From: Euwallacea fornicatus
Taxonomy: Eukaryota; Arthropoda; Insecta; Coleoptera; Curculionidae
Assembly (NCBI RefSeq): GCF_040115645.1
Contig: NW_027096011.1
Span: 682,001-746,000 of the forward strand
Length of the DNA: 64,000 nt
Direction: 5' to 3'
A program made the translations under genes and the position numbers. Shown piece by piece: positions 1 through 11,793 of the stretch (position 1 is the stretch's first letter; each line of letters opens with the position of its first letter). The notes below the pieces were generated by a model, which saw nothing but the letters and a program-made list of their open reading frames with translations, was not told where the DNA came from and searched no databases.

Positions 1-352
1 TTGTGTCATCTTAAAGTTCTCGTCGAGTTGATTAATTTGTCACTTCGTTAAAGAAATTTGGTCCTCATTTGCCGAAGTAATCGAACTTCAAAATTTTAAA
101 AGTCACAAAAGTTGGGAGTTTGTGCCCATAATGTACCGTTTTTCTTGGAAATTGAACAAGATGCAATGATGATGTGTTGTGTCATCTTAAAGTTCTCGTC
201 GAGTTGATTAATTTGTCACTTTGTTAAAGAAATTTGGTCCTCATTTGCCGAAGTTATCTAGTTTCAACGTTTTAAAGGTCAAAAAAGATGTGAATTTGTG
301 CCCATAATGTACCGTTTTTCTTGGAAATTGAACAAGATGCAATCATGATGTG
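1..352 (+). repeat. Two-monomer block with rare cacttcgtt variant, copy 1
   Basis: The first monomer has cacttcgtt where almost all others have cactttgtt, together with aagttctcg and the gtaatcgaac class. The second has the rare tttcaacgtttt. The same pair in the same order appears at 4402-4753, 25 monomers (plus the 1-bp insertion at 3437-3441) downstream. Beyond 353 the neighbours differ. The block may extend left of the window. Confidence 0.8.
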
Positions 353-1408
353 TTTTGTCATCTTATAGGTCTCGTCGAGTTGATTAATTTGTCACTTTGT
401 TAAAGAAATTTGGTCCTCATTTGCCGAAGTTATCTAGTTTCAAAGTTTTAAAAGTCACAAAATTTGGGAGTTTGTGCCCATAATGTACCGTTTTTCTTGG
501 AAATTGAGCAAGATGCAATGATGATGTGTTGTGTCATCTTAAAGGTCTCGTCGAGTTGATTAATTTGTCACTTTGTTAAACAAATTTGGTCCTCATTTGC
601 CGAAGTTATCTAGTTTCAAAGTTTTAAAGGTCAAAAAAGATGTGAATTTGTGCCCATAATGTACCGTTTTTCTTGGAAATTGAACAAGATGCAATGATGA
701 TGTGTTGTGTCATCTTAAAGGTCTCGTCGAGTTGATTAATTTGTCACTTTGTTAAACAAATTTGGTCCTCACTTGCCGAAGTTATCTAGTTTCAAAGTTT
801 TAAAAGTCAAAAAAGATGTGAATTTGTGCCCATAATGTACCGTTTTTCTTGGAAATTGAACAAGATGCAATGATGATGTGTTGTGTCATCTTATAGGTCT
901 CGTCGAGTTGATTAATTTGTCACTTTGTTAAACAAATTTGGTACTCATTTGCCGAAGTTATCTAGTTTCAAAGTTTTAAAGGTCAAAAAAGATGTGAATT
1001 TGTGCCCATAATGTACCGTTTTTCTTGGAAATTGAACAAGATGCAATGATGATGTGTTGTGTCATCTTATAGGTCTCGTCGAGTTGATTAATTTGTCACT
1101 TTGTTAAACAAATTTGGTACTCATTTGCCGAAGTTATCTAGTTTCAAAGTTTTAAAGGTCAAAAAAGATGTGAATTTGTGCCCATAATGTACCGTTTTTC
1201 TTGGAAATTGAACAAGATGCAATGATGATGTGTTGTGTCATCTTAAAGGACTCATCGAGTTGATTAATTTGACACTTTGTTTAAGAAATTTGGTCCTCAT
1301 TTGCCGAAGTTATCTAGTTTCAAGTTTTGAAAAGTCACAAAAGTTGTGAGTTTGTGAACATAATGTTCTGTTTTTCTTGGAAATTGAACAAGATGCAATC
1401 ATGATGTG
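353..1408 (+). repeat. 6-monomer unit (1056 bp), first copy
   Basis: Six monomers start at 353, 529, 705, 881, 1057 and 1233. The block opens with a ttttgtcatcttatagg monomer ending in a rare gagcaag form (normally gaacaag). It continues with a monomer carrying cctcacttgcc and the unusual combination agtcaaaaaagatg, then two with ggtactc in place of ggtcctc, then a ggactcatcg monomer with gaacataatgttctg. The same order returns 1056 bp downstream, so this is a local tandem duplication of six monomers. Confidence 0.8.
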
Positions 1409-2112
1409 TTTTGTCATCTTATAGGTCTCGTCGAGTTGATTAATTTGTCACTTTGTTAAAGAAATTTGGTCCTCATTTGCCGAAGTTATCTAGTTTCAAA
1501 GTTTTAAAAGTCACAAAATTTGGGAGTTTGTGCCCATAATGTACCGTTTTTCTTGGAAATTGAGCAAGATGCAATGATGATGTGTTGTGTCATCTTAAAG
1601 GTCTCGTCGAGTTGATTAATTTGTCACTTTGTTAAACAAATTTGGTCCTCATTTGCCGAAGTTATCTAGTTTCAAAGTTTTAAAGGTCAAAAAAGATGTG
1701 AATTTGTGCCCATAATGTACCGTTTTTCTTGGAAATTGAACAAGATGCAATGATGATGTGTTGTGTCATCTTAAAGGTCTCGTCGAGTTGATTAATTTGT
1801 CACTTTGTTAAACAAATTTGGTCCTCACTTGCCGAAGTTATCTAGTTTCAAAGTTTTAAAAGTCAAAAAAGATGTGAATTTGTGCCCATAATGTACCGCT
1901 TTTCTTGGAAATTGAACAAGATGCAATGATGATGTGTTGTGTCATCTTATAGGTCTCGTCGAGTTGATTAATTTGTCACTTTGTTAAACAAATTTGGTAC
2001 TCATTTGCCGAAGTTATCTAGTTTCAAAGTTTTAAAGGTCAAAAAAGATGTGAATTTGTGCCCATAATGTACCGTTTTTCTTGGAAATTGAACAAGATGC
2101 AATGATGATGTG
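1409..2112 (+). repeat. 6-monomer unit, second copy (first four monomers retained)
   Basis: Monomers at 1409, 1585, 1761 and 1937 match those at 353, 529, 705 and 881, including gagcaag, cctcacttgcc and ggtactc. One private change is accgctttt for accgttttt near 1897. The fifth position, at 2113, departs from its partner at 1057: it has ggtcctc and gttgggag instead of ggtactc and gatgtgaa. The duplicate therefore ends, or was later overwritten, near 2150-2240. Confidence 0.8.
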
Positions 2113-3344
2113 TTGTGTCATCTTATAGGTCTCGTCGAGTTGATTAATTTGTCACTTTGTTAAACAAATTTGGTCCTCATTTGCCGAAGTTATCTAGTTT
2201 CAAAGTTTTAAAAGTCACAAAAGTTGGGAGATTGTGCCCATAATGTACCGTTTTTCTTGGAAATTGAACAAGATGCAATGATGATGTGTTGTGTCATCTT
2301 AAAGGTCTCGTCGAGTTGATTAATTTGTCATTTTGTTTAAGAAATTTGGTCCTCATTTGCCGAAGTTATCTAGTTTCAAATTTTGAAAAGTCACAAAAAT
2401 TGTGAGTTTGTGCCCATAATGTACTGTTTTTCTTGGAAATTCAACAAGATCCAATCATGATGTGTTGTGTCATCTTAAAGGTCTCGTCAAGTTGATTAAT
2501 TTGTCACTTTGTTAAAGAAAATTGGTCCTCATTTGCCGAAGTTATCTAGTTTCAAAGTTTGAAAAGTCACAAAAGTTGGGAGTTTGTGCCCATAATGTAC
2601 CGTTTTTCTTGGAAATTGAACAAGATGCAATGATGATGTGTTGTGTCATCTTAAAGGACTCATCGAGTTGATTAATTTGACACTTTGTTTAAGAAATTTG
2701 GTCCTCATTTGCCGAAGTAATCGAACTTCAAAATTTTAAAAGTCACAAAAGTTGGGAGTTTGTGCCCATAATATACTGTTTTTCTTGGAAATTCAACAAG
2801 ATGCAATCATTATGTGTTGTGTCATCTTAAAGGTCTCATCGAGTTGATTAATTTGTCACTTTGTTTAAGAAATTTGGTCCTCATTTGCCGAAGTTATCTG
2901 GTTTCAAGTTTTGAAAAGTCACAAAAGTTGTGAGTTTGTGAACATAATGTTCTGTTTTTCTTGGAAATTCAACAAGATGCAATCATGATGTGTTGTGTCA
3001 TCTTAAATGTCTTATCGAGTTGATTAATTTGTCACTTTGTTAAAGAAATTTGGTATTAATTTGCCGAAGTTATAGAGCTTCAAACTTTAAAAAGTCAAGA
3101 AAGTTGTGAGTTTGTGCCCATAATGTACCGTTTTTCTTGGAAATTGAACAAGATGCAATGATGATGTGTTGTGTCATCTTAAAGGTCTCGTCGAGTTGAT
3201 TAATTTGTCACTTTGTTTAAGAAATTTGGTCCTCATTTGCCGAAGTTATCTGGTTTCAAAGTTTGAAAAGTCACAAAAGTTGGGAGTTTGTGCCCATAAT
3301 GTACTGTTTTTCTTGGAAATTCATCAAGATGCAATCATAATGTG

Positions 3345-3521
3345 TTGCGTCATCTTAGAGGTCTCGTCGAGTTAATTAATGTGTCACTTTGTATAAGAAA
3401 CTTGGTCCTCATTTGCCGAAGTTATCTAGTTTCAAGTTTTTGAAAAGTCACAAAAGTTGTGAGTTTGTGAACATAATGTTCTGTTTTTCTTGGAAATTCA
3501 ACAAGATCCAATCATGGTGTG
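3345..3521 (+). repeat. 177-bp monomer, one extra t
   Basis: The stretch caagttttgaaaag reads caagtttttgaaaag here, with five t at 3437-3441. This shifts the repeat phase by +1 for everything downstream. It looks like single-base slippage in a t-run and is private to this copy. The same monomer also has the otherwise unseen ending atcatggtgtg. Confidence 0.9.
3372..3379. other. Palindromic ttaattaa variant of the gattaat box (representative)
   Basis: Most monomers read gttgattaatttgtc at positions 27-41. A large minority read gttaattaatgtgtc, creating the perfect 8-bp palindrome ttaattaa, always linked to the downstream gtgtc. Other examples lie in the monomers at 5458, 8802, 10738, 14259, 21301, 21477, 22708, 31332, 33972 and 63697. 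The linkage of the two substitutions shows a single ancestral variant spread by duplication, not independent mutation. No function can be assigned. Confidence 0.75.
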
Positions 3522-4401
3522 TTGTGTCATCTTAAAGGTCTCGTCGAGTTGATTAATTTGTCACTTTGTTAAAGAAAATTGGTCCTCATTTGCCGAAGTT
3601 ATCTAGTTTCAAAGTTTGAAAAGTCACAAAAGTTGGGAGTTTGTGCCCATAATGTACCGTTTTTCTTGGAAATTGAACAAGATGCAGTCATGATGTGTTG
3701 TGTCATCTTAAAGGTCTCGTCGAGTTGATTAATTTGTCACTTTGTTAAAGAAATTTGGTCCTCATTTGCCGAAGTTATAGAGCTTCAAACTTTAAAAAGT
3801 CACAAAAGTTGGGAGTTTGTGCCCATAATGTACCGTTTTTCTTGGAAATTGAACAAGATGCAATGATGATGTGTTGTGTCATCTTAAAGGACTCATCGAG
3901 TTGATTAATTTGACACTTTGTTTAAGAAATTTGGTCCTCATTTGCCGAAGTTATCTAGTTTCAAAGTTTGAAAAGTCACAAAAGTTGGGAGTTTGTGCCC
4001 ATAATGTACTGTTTTTCTTGGAAATTCAACAAGATGCAATCATAATGTATTGCGTCATCTTAAAGGTCTCATCGAGTTGATTAATTTGTCACTTTGTTTA
4101 AGAAATTTGGTCCTCATTTGCCGAAGTTATCTGGTTTCAAGTTTTGAAAAGTCACAAAAGTTGTGAGTTTGTGAACATAATGTTCTGTTTTTCTTGGAAA
4201 TTCAACAAGATGCAATCATGATGTGTTGTGTCATCTTAAATGTCTTATCGAGTTGATTAATTTGTCACTTTGTTAAAGAAATTTGGTCCTCATTTGCCGG
4301 AGTTATAGAGCTTCAAAGTTTTAAAAGTCACAAAAGTTGGGAGTTTGTGCCCATAATGTACCGTTTTTCTTGGAAATTGAACAAGATGCAATGATGATGT
4401 G

Positions 4402-4753
4402 TTGTGTCATCTTAAAGTTCTCGTCGAGTTGATTAATTTGTCACTTCGTTAAAGAAATTTGGTCCTCATTTGCCGAAGTAATCGAACTTCAAAATTTTAA
4501 AAGTCACAAAAGTTGGGAGTTTGTGCCCATAATGTACCGTTTTTCTTGGAAATTGAACAAGATGCAATGATGATGTGTTGTGTCATCTTAAAGTTCTCGT
4601 CGAGTTGATTAATTTGTCACTTTGTTAAAGAAATTTGGTCCTCATTTGCCGAAGTTATCTAGTTTCAACGTTTTAAAGGTCAAAAAAGATGTGAATTTGT
4701 GCCCATAATGTACCGTTTTTCTTGGAAATTGAACAAGATGCAATCATGATGTG
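4402..4753 (+). repeat. Two-monomer block with rare cacttcgtt variant, copy 2
   Basis: This is the partner of the pair at 1-352. It carries the same rare cacttcgtt in the first monomer and tttcaacgtttt in the second. The following monomer at 4754 (aatgtctcatcg, cattttg) is not like the one at 353, so the shared block is limited to about two monomers. Confidence 0.8.
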
Positions 4754-7700
4754 TTGTGTCATCTTAAATGTCTCATCGAGTTGATTAATTTGTCATTTTG
4801 TTAAAGAAATTTGGTCCTCATTTGCCGAAGTTATCTAGTTTCAAAATTTTAAAAGTCACAAAAGTTGGGAGCTTGTGCCCATAATGTACTGTTTTTCTTG
4901 GAAATTCAACAAGATGCAATCATAATGTGTTGTGTCATCTTAAAAGTCTCATCGAGTTGATTAATTTGTCACTTTGTTTAAGAAATTTCGTCCTCATTTG
5001 CCGAAGTTATCTGTTTTCAAGTTTTGAAAAGTCACAAAAGTTGTGAGTTTGTGAACATAATGTTCTGTTTTTCTTGGAAATTCAACAAGATGCAATCATG
5101 ATGTGTTGTGTCATCTTAAATGTCTCATCGAGTTGATTAATTTGTCACTTTGTTAAAGAAATTTGGTCCTCATTTGCCGAAGTTATAGAGCTTCAAACTT
5201 TAAAAAGTCAAGAAAGTTGTGAGTTTGTGCCCATAATGTACCGTTTTTCTTGGAAATTGAACAAGATGCAATGATGATGTGTTGTGTCATCTTAAAGCTC
5301 TCTTCGAGTTGATTAATTTGACACTTTGTTTAAGAAATTTGGTCCTCATTTGCCGAATTTATCTAGTTTCAAACTTTGAAAAGTCACAAAAGTTGGGAGT
5401 TTGTGCCCATAATGTACTGTTTTTCTTGGAAATTCAACAAGATGCAATCATAATGTGTTGCGTCATCTTAGATGTCTCGTCGAGTTAATTAATGTGTCAC
5501 TTTGTTTAAGAAATTTGGTCCTCATTTGCCGAAGTTATCTAGTTTCAAACTTTGAAAAGTCACAAAAGTTGGGAGTTTGTGCCCATAATGTACCGTTTTT
5601 CTTGGAAATTGAACAAGATGCAATGATGATGTGTTGTGTCATCTTAAAGGTCTCTTCGAGTTGATTAATTTGACACTTTGTTTAAGAAATTTGGTCCTCA
5701 TTTGCCGAAGTTATCTAGTTTCAAAGTTTTAAAAGTCACAAAATTTGGCAGTTTGTGCCCATAATGTACCGTTTTTCTTGGAAATTGAACAAGATGCAAT
5801 CATGATGTGTTGTGTCATCTTAAAGGTCTCGTCGAGTTGATTAATTTGTCACTTTGTTAAAGAAATTTGGTCCTCATTTGCCGAAGTTATCTAGTCTCAA
5901 AGTTTTAAAAGTCACAAAATTTGGCAGTTTGTGCCCATAATGTACCGTTTTTCTTGGAAATTGAACAAGATGCAATGATGATGTGTTGTGTCATCTTAAA
6001 GGTCTCTTCGAGTTGATTAATTTGTCACTTTGTTAAAGAAATTTGGTCCTCATTTGCCGAAGTTATCTAGTTTCAAAGTTTTAAAAGTCACAAAATTTGG
6101 CAGTTTGTGCCCATAATGTACCGTTTTTCTTGGAAATTGAACAAGATGCAATGATGATGTGTTGTGTCATCTTAAAGGTCTCTTCGAGTTGATTAATTTG
6201 TCACTTTGTTAAAGAAATTTGGTCATCATTTGCCGAAGTTATCTAGTTTCAAAGTTTTAAAAGTCACAAAATTTGGGAGTTTGTGCCCATAATGTACCGT
6301 TTTTCTTGGAAATTGAACAAGATGCAATGATGATGTGTTGTGTCATCTTAAAGGACTCATCGAGTTGATTAATTTGACACTTTGTTTAAGAAATTTGGTC
6401 CTCATTTGCCGAAGTTATCTAGTTTCAAGTTTTGAAAAGTCACAAAAGTTGTGAGTTTGTGAACATAATGTTCTGTTTTTCTTGGAAATTGAACAAGATG
6501 CAATCATGATGTGTTTTGTCATCTTATAGGTCTCGTCGAGTTGATTAATTTGTCACTTTGTTAAAGAAATTTGGTCCTCATTTGCCGAAGTTATCTAGTT
6601 TCAAAGTTTTAAAAGTCACAAAATTTGAGAGTTTGTGCCCATAATGTACCGTTTTTCTTGGAAATTGAACAAGATGCAATGATGATGTGTTGTGTCATCT
6701 TAAAGGTCTCGTCGAGTTGATTAATTTGTCACTTTGTTAAACAAATTTGGTCCTCATTTGCCGAAGTTATCTAGTTTCAAAGTTTTAAAGGTCAAAAAAG
6801 ATGTGAATTTGTGCCCATAATGTACCGTTTTTCTTGGAAATTGAACAAGATGCAATGATGATGTGTTATGTCATCTTAAAGGTCTCGTCGAGTTGATGAA
6901 TTTGTCACTTTGTTAAACAAATTTGGTACTCATTTGCCGAAGTTATCTAGTTTCAAAGTTTTAAAGGTCAAAAAAGATGTGAATTTGTGCCCATAATGTA
7001 CCGTTTTTCTTGGAAATTGAACAAGATGCAATGATGATGTGTTGTGTCATCTTATAGGTCTCGTCGAGTTGATTACTTTGTCACTTTGTTAAACAAATTT
7101 GGTCCTCATTTGCCGAAGTTATCTAGTTTCAAAGTTTTAAAAGTCACAAAAGTTGGGAGTTTGTGCCCATAATGTACCGTTTTTCTTGGAAATTGAACAA
7201 GATGCAATGATGATGTGTTGTGTCATCTTAAAGGTCTCGTCGAGTTGATTAATTTGTCACTTTGTTAAAGAAATTTGGTCCTCATTTGCCGAAGTAATCG
7301 AACTTCAAAATTTCAAAAGTCACAAAAGTTGGGAGTTTGTGCCCATAATGTACTGTTTTTCTTGGAAATTCAAAAAGATGCAACGATTATGTGTTGTGTC
7401 ATCTTAAAGGTCTCGTCGAGTTGATTAATTTGTCATTTTGTTTAAGAAATTTGGTCCTCATTTGCCGAAGTTATCTAGTTTCAAATTTTGAAAAGTCACA
7501 AAAATTGTGAGTTTGTGCCCATAATGTACTGTTTTTCTTGGAAATTCAAAAAGATGCAATGATGATGTGTTGTGTCATCTGAAAGGTCTCTTCGAGTTGA
7601 TTAATTTGACACTTTGTTTAAGATATTTGGTGCTCATTTGCCGAAGTTATCTAATTTCAAATTTTGAAAAGTCATAAAAGTTGTGAGTTTGTGCCCATAA

Positions 7701-10700
7701 TGTACTGTTTTTCTTGGAAATTCAAAAAGATGCAACGATTATGTGTTGTGTCATCTTAAAGGTCTCGACGAGTTGATTAATTTGACACTTTGTTTAAAAA
7801 ATTTGGTCCTCATTTGCCGAAGTTATCTACTTTCAAAATTTGAAAAGTCAAAAAAGTTGTGAGTTTGTGCACATAATGTACTGGTTTTCTTGGAAATTCA
7901 AAAAGATGCAACGATCATGTGTTGTGTCATCTTAAAGGTCTCGTCGAGATGATTAATTTGTCACTTTGTTAAAGAAAATTGGTCCTCATTTGCCGAAGTT
8001 ATCTAGTTTCAAAATTTGAAAAGTCACAAAAGTTGGGAGTTTGTGCCCATAATGTACCGTTTTTCTTGGAAATTGAACAAGATGCAATGATGATGTGTTG
8101 TGTCATCTTAAAGTTCTCGTCGAGTTGATTAATTTGTCACTTTGTTAAAGAAATTTGGTCCTCATTTGCCGAAGTAATCGAACTTCAAAATTTTAAAAGT
8201 CACAAAAGTTGGGAGTTTGTGCCCATAATGTACTGTTTTTCTTGGAAATTCAACAAGATCCAATCATGATGTGTTGTGTCATCTTAAAGGAATCATCGAG
8301 TTGATTAATTTGACACTTTGTTTAAGAAATTTGGTCCTCATTTGCCGAAGTTATCTAGTTTCAAGTTATGAAAAGTCACAAAAGTTGTGAGTTTGTGAAC
8401 ATAATGTTCTGTTTTTCTTGGAAATTGAACAAGATGCAATCATGATGTGTTTTGTCATCTTATAGGTCTCGTCGAGTTGATTAATTTGTCACTTTGTTAA
8501 AGAAATTTGGTCCTCATTTGCCGAAGTTATCTAGTTTCAAAGTTTTAAAAGTCACAAAATTTGGGAGTTTGTGCCCATAATGTACCGTTTTTCTTGGAAA
8601 TTGAGCAAGATGCAATGATGATGTGTTGTGTCATCTTAAAGGTCTCGTCGAGTTGATTAATTTGTCACTTTGTTAAAGAAATTTGGTCCTCATTTGCCGA
8701 AGTTATAGAGCTTCAAACTTTAAAAAGTCAAGAAAGTTGTGAGTTTGTGCCCATAATGTACTGTTTTTCTTGGAAATTCAACAAGATGCAATCATAATGT
8801 GTTGCGTCATCTTAGAGGTCTCGTCGAGTTAATTAATGTGTCACTTTGTTTAAGAAATTTGGTCCTCATTTGCCGAAGTTATCTAGTTTCAATCTTTGAA
8901 AAGTCACAAAAGTTGGGAGTTTGTGCCCGTAATGTACCGTTTTTCTTGGAAATTGAACAAGATGCAATGATGATGTGTTGTGTCATCTTAAAGATCTCTT
9001 CGCGTTGATTAATTTGACACTTTGTTTAAGAAATTTGGTCCTCATTTGCCGAAGTTATCTAGTTTCAAAGTTTTAAAAGTCACAAAATTTGGCAGTTTGT
9101 GCCCATAATGTACCGTTTTTCTTGGAAATTGAACAAGATGCAATCATGATGTGTTGTGTCATCTTAAAGGTCTCGTCGAGTTGATTAATTTGTCACTTTG
9201 TTAAAGAAATTTGGTCCTCATTTGCCGAAGTTATCTACTTTCAAAGTTTTAAAGGTCAAAAAAGATGTGAATTTGTGCCCATAATGTACCGTTTTTCTTG
9301 GAAATTGAACAAGATGCAATCATGATGTGTTGTGTCATCTTAAAGGTCTCTTCGAGTTGATTAATTTGACACTTTGTTTAAGAAATTTGGTCCTCATTTG
9401 CCGAAGTTATCTAGTTTCAAATTTTGAAAAGTCACAAAAATTGTGAGTTTGTGCCCATAATGTACTGTTTTTCTTGGAAATTCAACAAGATCCAATCATG
9501 ATGTGTTGTGTCATCTTAAAGGTCTCGTCGAGTTGATTAATTTGTCACTTTGTTAAAGAAAATTGGTCCTCATTTGCCGAAGTTATCTAGTTTCAAAGTT
9601 TGAAAAGTCACAAAAGTTGGGAGTTTGTGCCCATAATGTACCGTTTTTCTTGGAAATTGAACAAGATGCAATGATGATGTGTTGTGTCATCTTAAAGGAC
9701 TCATCGAGTTGATTAATTTGACACTTTGTTTAAGAAATTTGGTCCTCATTTGCCGAAGTAATCGAACTTCAAAATTTTAAAAGTCACAAAAGTTGGGAGT
9801 TTGTGCCCATAATGTACTGTTTTTCTTGGAAATTCAACAAGATGCAATCATAATGTGTTGTGTCATCTTAAAGGTCTCATCGAGTTGATTAATTTGTCAC
9901 TTTGTTAAAGAAATTTGGTCCTCATTTGCCGAAGTTATAGAGCTTCAAACTTTAAAAAGTCAAGAAAGTTGTGAGTTTGTGGCCATAATGTACCGTTTTT
10001 CTTGGAAATTGAACAAGATCCAATGATGATGTGTTGTGTCATCTTAAAGGTCTCGTCGAGTTAATTAATGTGTCACTTTGTTAAAGAAATTTGGTCCTCA
10101 TTTGCCGAAGTTATCTAGTTTCAAAGTTTTAAAGGTCAAAAAAGATGTGAATTTGTGCCCATAATGTACCGTTTTTCTTGGAAATTGAACAAGATGCAAT
10201 CATGATGTGTTGTGTCATCTTAAATGTCTCATCGAGTTGATTAATTTGTCACTTTGTTAAAGAAATTTGGTCCTCATTTGCCGAAGTTATCTAGTTTCAA
10301 AGTTTTAAAAGTCACAAAAGTTGGGAGCTTGTGCCCATAATGTACTGTTTTTCTTGGAAATTCAAAAAGATGCAATCATAATGTGTTGTGTCATCTTAAA
10401 AGTCTCATCGAGTTGATTAATTTGTCACTTTGTTAAACAAATTTGGTCCTCATTTGCCGAAGTTATCTAGTTTCAAAGTTTTAAAAGTCACAAAAGTTGT
10501 GAGTTTGTGAACATAATGTTGTGTTTTTCTTGGAAATTCAACAAGATGCAATCATGATGTGTTGTGTCATCTTAAATGTCTCATCGAGTTGATTAATTTG
10601 TCACTTTGTTAAAGAAATTTGGTCCTCACTTGCCGAAGTTATAGAGCTTCAAACTTTAAAAAGTCAACAAAGTTGTGAGTTTGTGCCCATAATGTACTGT

Positions 10701-11265
10701 TTTTCTTGGAAATTCAACAAGATGCAATCATAATGTGTTGCGTCATCTTAGAGGTCTCGTCGAGTTAATTAATGTGTCACTATGTTTAAGAAATTTGGTC
10801 CTCATTGGCCGAAGTTATCTAGTTTCAATCTTTGAAAAGTCACAAAAGTTGGGAGTTTGTGCCCATAATGTACCGTTTTTCTTGGAAATTGAACAAGATG
10901 CAATGATGATGTGTTGTGTCATCTTAAAGGTCTCTTCGAGTTGATTAATTTGACACTTTGTTTAAGAAATTTGGTCCTCATTTGCCGAAGTTATCTAGTT
11001 TCAAAGTTTTAAAAGTCACAAAATTTGGCAGTTTGTGCCCATAATGTACCGTTTTTCTTGGAAATTGAACAAGATGCAATGATGATGTGTTGTGTCATCT
11101 TAAAGGTCTCGTCGAGTTGATTAATTTGACACTTTGTTTAAGAAATTTGGTCCTCATTTGCCGAAGTTATCTAGTTTCAAGTTTTGAAAAGTCACAAAAG
11201 TTGTGAGTTTGTGAACATAATGTTCTGTTTTTCTTGGAAATTGAACAAGATGCAATCATGATGTG

Positions 11266-11793
11266 TTTTGTCATCTTATAGGTCTCGTCGAGTTGATTAA
11301 TTTGTCACTTTGTTTAAGAAATTTGGTCCTCATTGGCCGAAGTTATCTAGTTTCAATCTTTGAAAAGTCACAAAAGTTGGGAGTTTGTGCCCATAATGTA
11401 CCGTTTTTCTTGGAAATTGAACAAGATGCAATGATGATGTGTTGTGTCATCTTAAAGGTCTCTTCGAGTTGATTAATTTGACACTTTGTTTAAGAAATTT
11501 GGTCCTCATTTGCCGAAGTTATCTAGTTTCAAAGTTTTAAAGGTCAAAAAAGATGTGAATTTGTGCCCATAATGTACCGTTTTTCTTGGAAATTGAACAA
11601 GATGCAATCATGATGTGTTGTGTCATCTTAAATGTCTCATCGAGTTGATTAATTTGTCACTTTGTTAAAGAAATTTGGTCCTCATTTGCCGAAGTTATCT
11701 AGTTTCAAAGTTTTAAAAGTCACAAAAGTTGGGAGCTTGTGCCCATAATGTACTGTTTTTCTTGGAAATTCAAAAAGATGCAATCATGATGTG
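11266..11793 (+). repeat. Three-monomer insertion in copy A relative to copy B
   Basis: These three monomers have no counterpart between 16018 and 16019 in copy B. The first combines ttttgtcatcttatagg with cattggccg and tcaatctttg, which otherwise belong to different monomers; it looks like a recombinant of the 11090-type and 10738-type copies. The second is ctcttcg with ggtcaaaaaagatg. The third is aatgtctcatcg with gggagcttg and caaaaag. Either copy A gained them or copy B lost them through in-phase unequal exchange. Confidence 0.7.

Larger units (their letters stand above)
1..10294 (+). repeat. Left segment: heterogeneous monomers, mostly without long-range order
   Basis: About 58 monomers. 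Most variant classes of the family occur here side by side: ctcgtcg, ctcatcg and ctcttcg at 19-25; tctag, tagag and aatcg at 79-85; and both the agtcac and ggtcaa forms at 101-106. Short ordered blocks exist: a 6-monomer duplication near 353-2112, a two-monomer block at 1-352 repeated at 4402-4753, and 1233-1760 resembling 6338-6865. I see no single unit repeating through the segment. It holds the only 177-bp monomer caused by an extra t (3345-3521). No gene or mobile element is present. Confidence 0.85.

Noticed and set aside
131..145. Terminator or promoter-like elements (t-runs after accg, ataatg)
   Set aside because: The t5 run and ataat occur in every monomer as part of the repeat, without a stem-loop before the t-run and without any gene nearby. 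They are not evidence for transcription signals.
138..154. A functional CENP-B box in every monomer
   Set aside because: The common form ttttcttggaaattgaa matches only 12 of 17 bases and 4 of 9 essential bases of the mammalian box; the CG and CGGG parts are absent.
155..176. A gatg microsatellite at the monomer end
   Set aside because: gatgatg is only a two-to-three-unit run within the monomer tail and varies as gattatg, catgatg or cataatg; there is no extended simple-sequence expansion anywhere.
3166..3375. Reading frames of about 69 codons on the + strand, also at 3871, 5279, 5455, 8799, 10735, 11263, 14784, 15488, 51391 and 58247
   Set aside because: Each starts at the GTG or equivalent base of the same satellite position and runs just over one monomer (210 of 176 bp) before a stop. 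The translations are versions of one repeat-derived string that differ only through satellite variants. Because 176 is not divisible by three, they read two frames of the same DNA. No ribosome-binding site, codon bias or conserved domain is visible.
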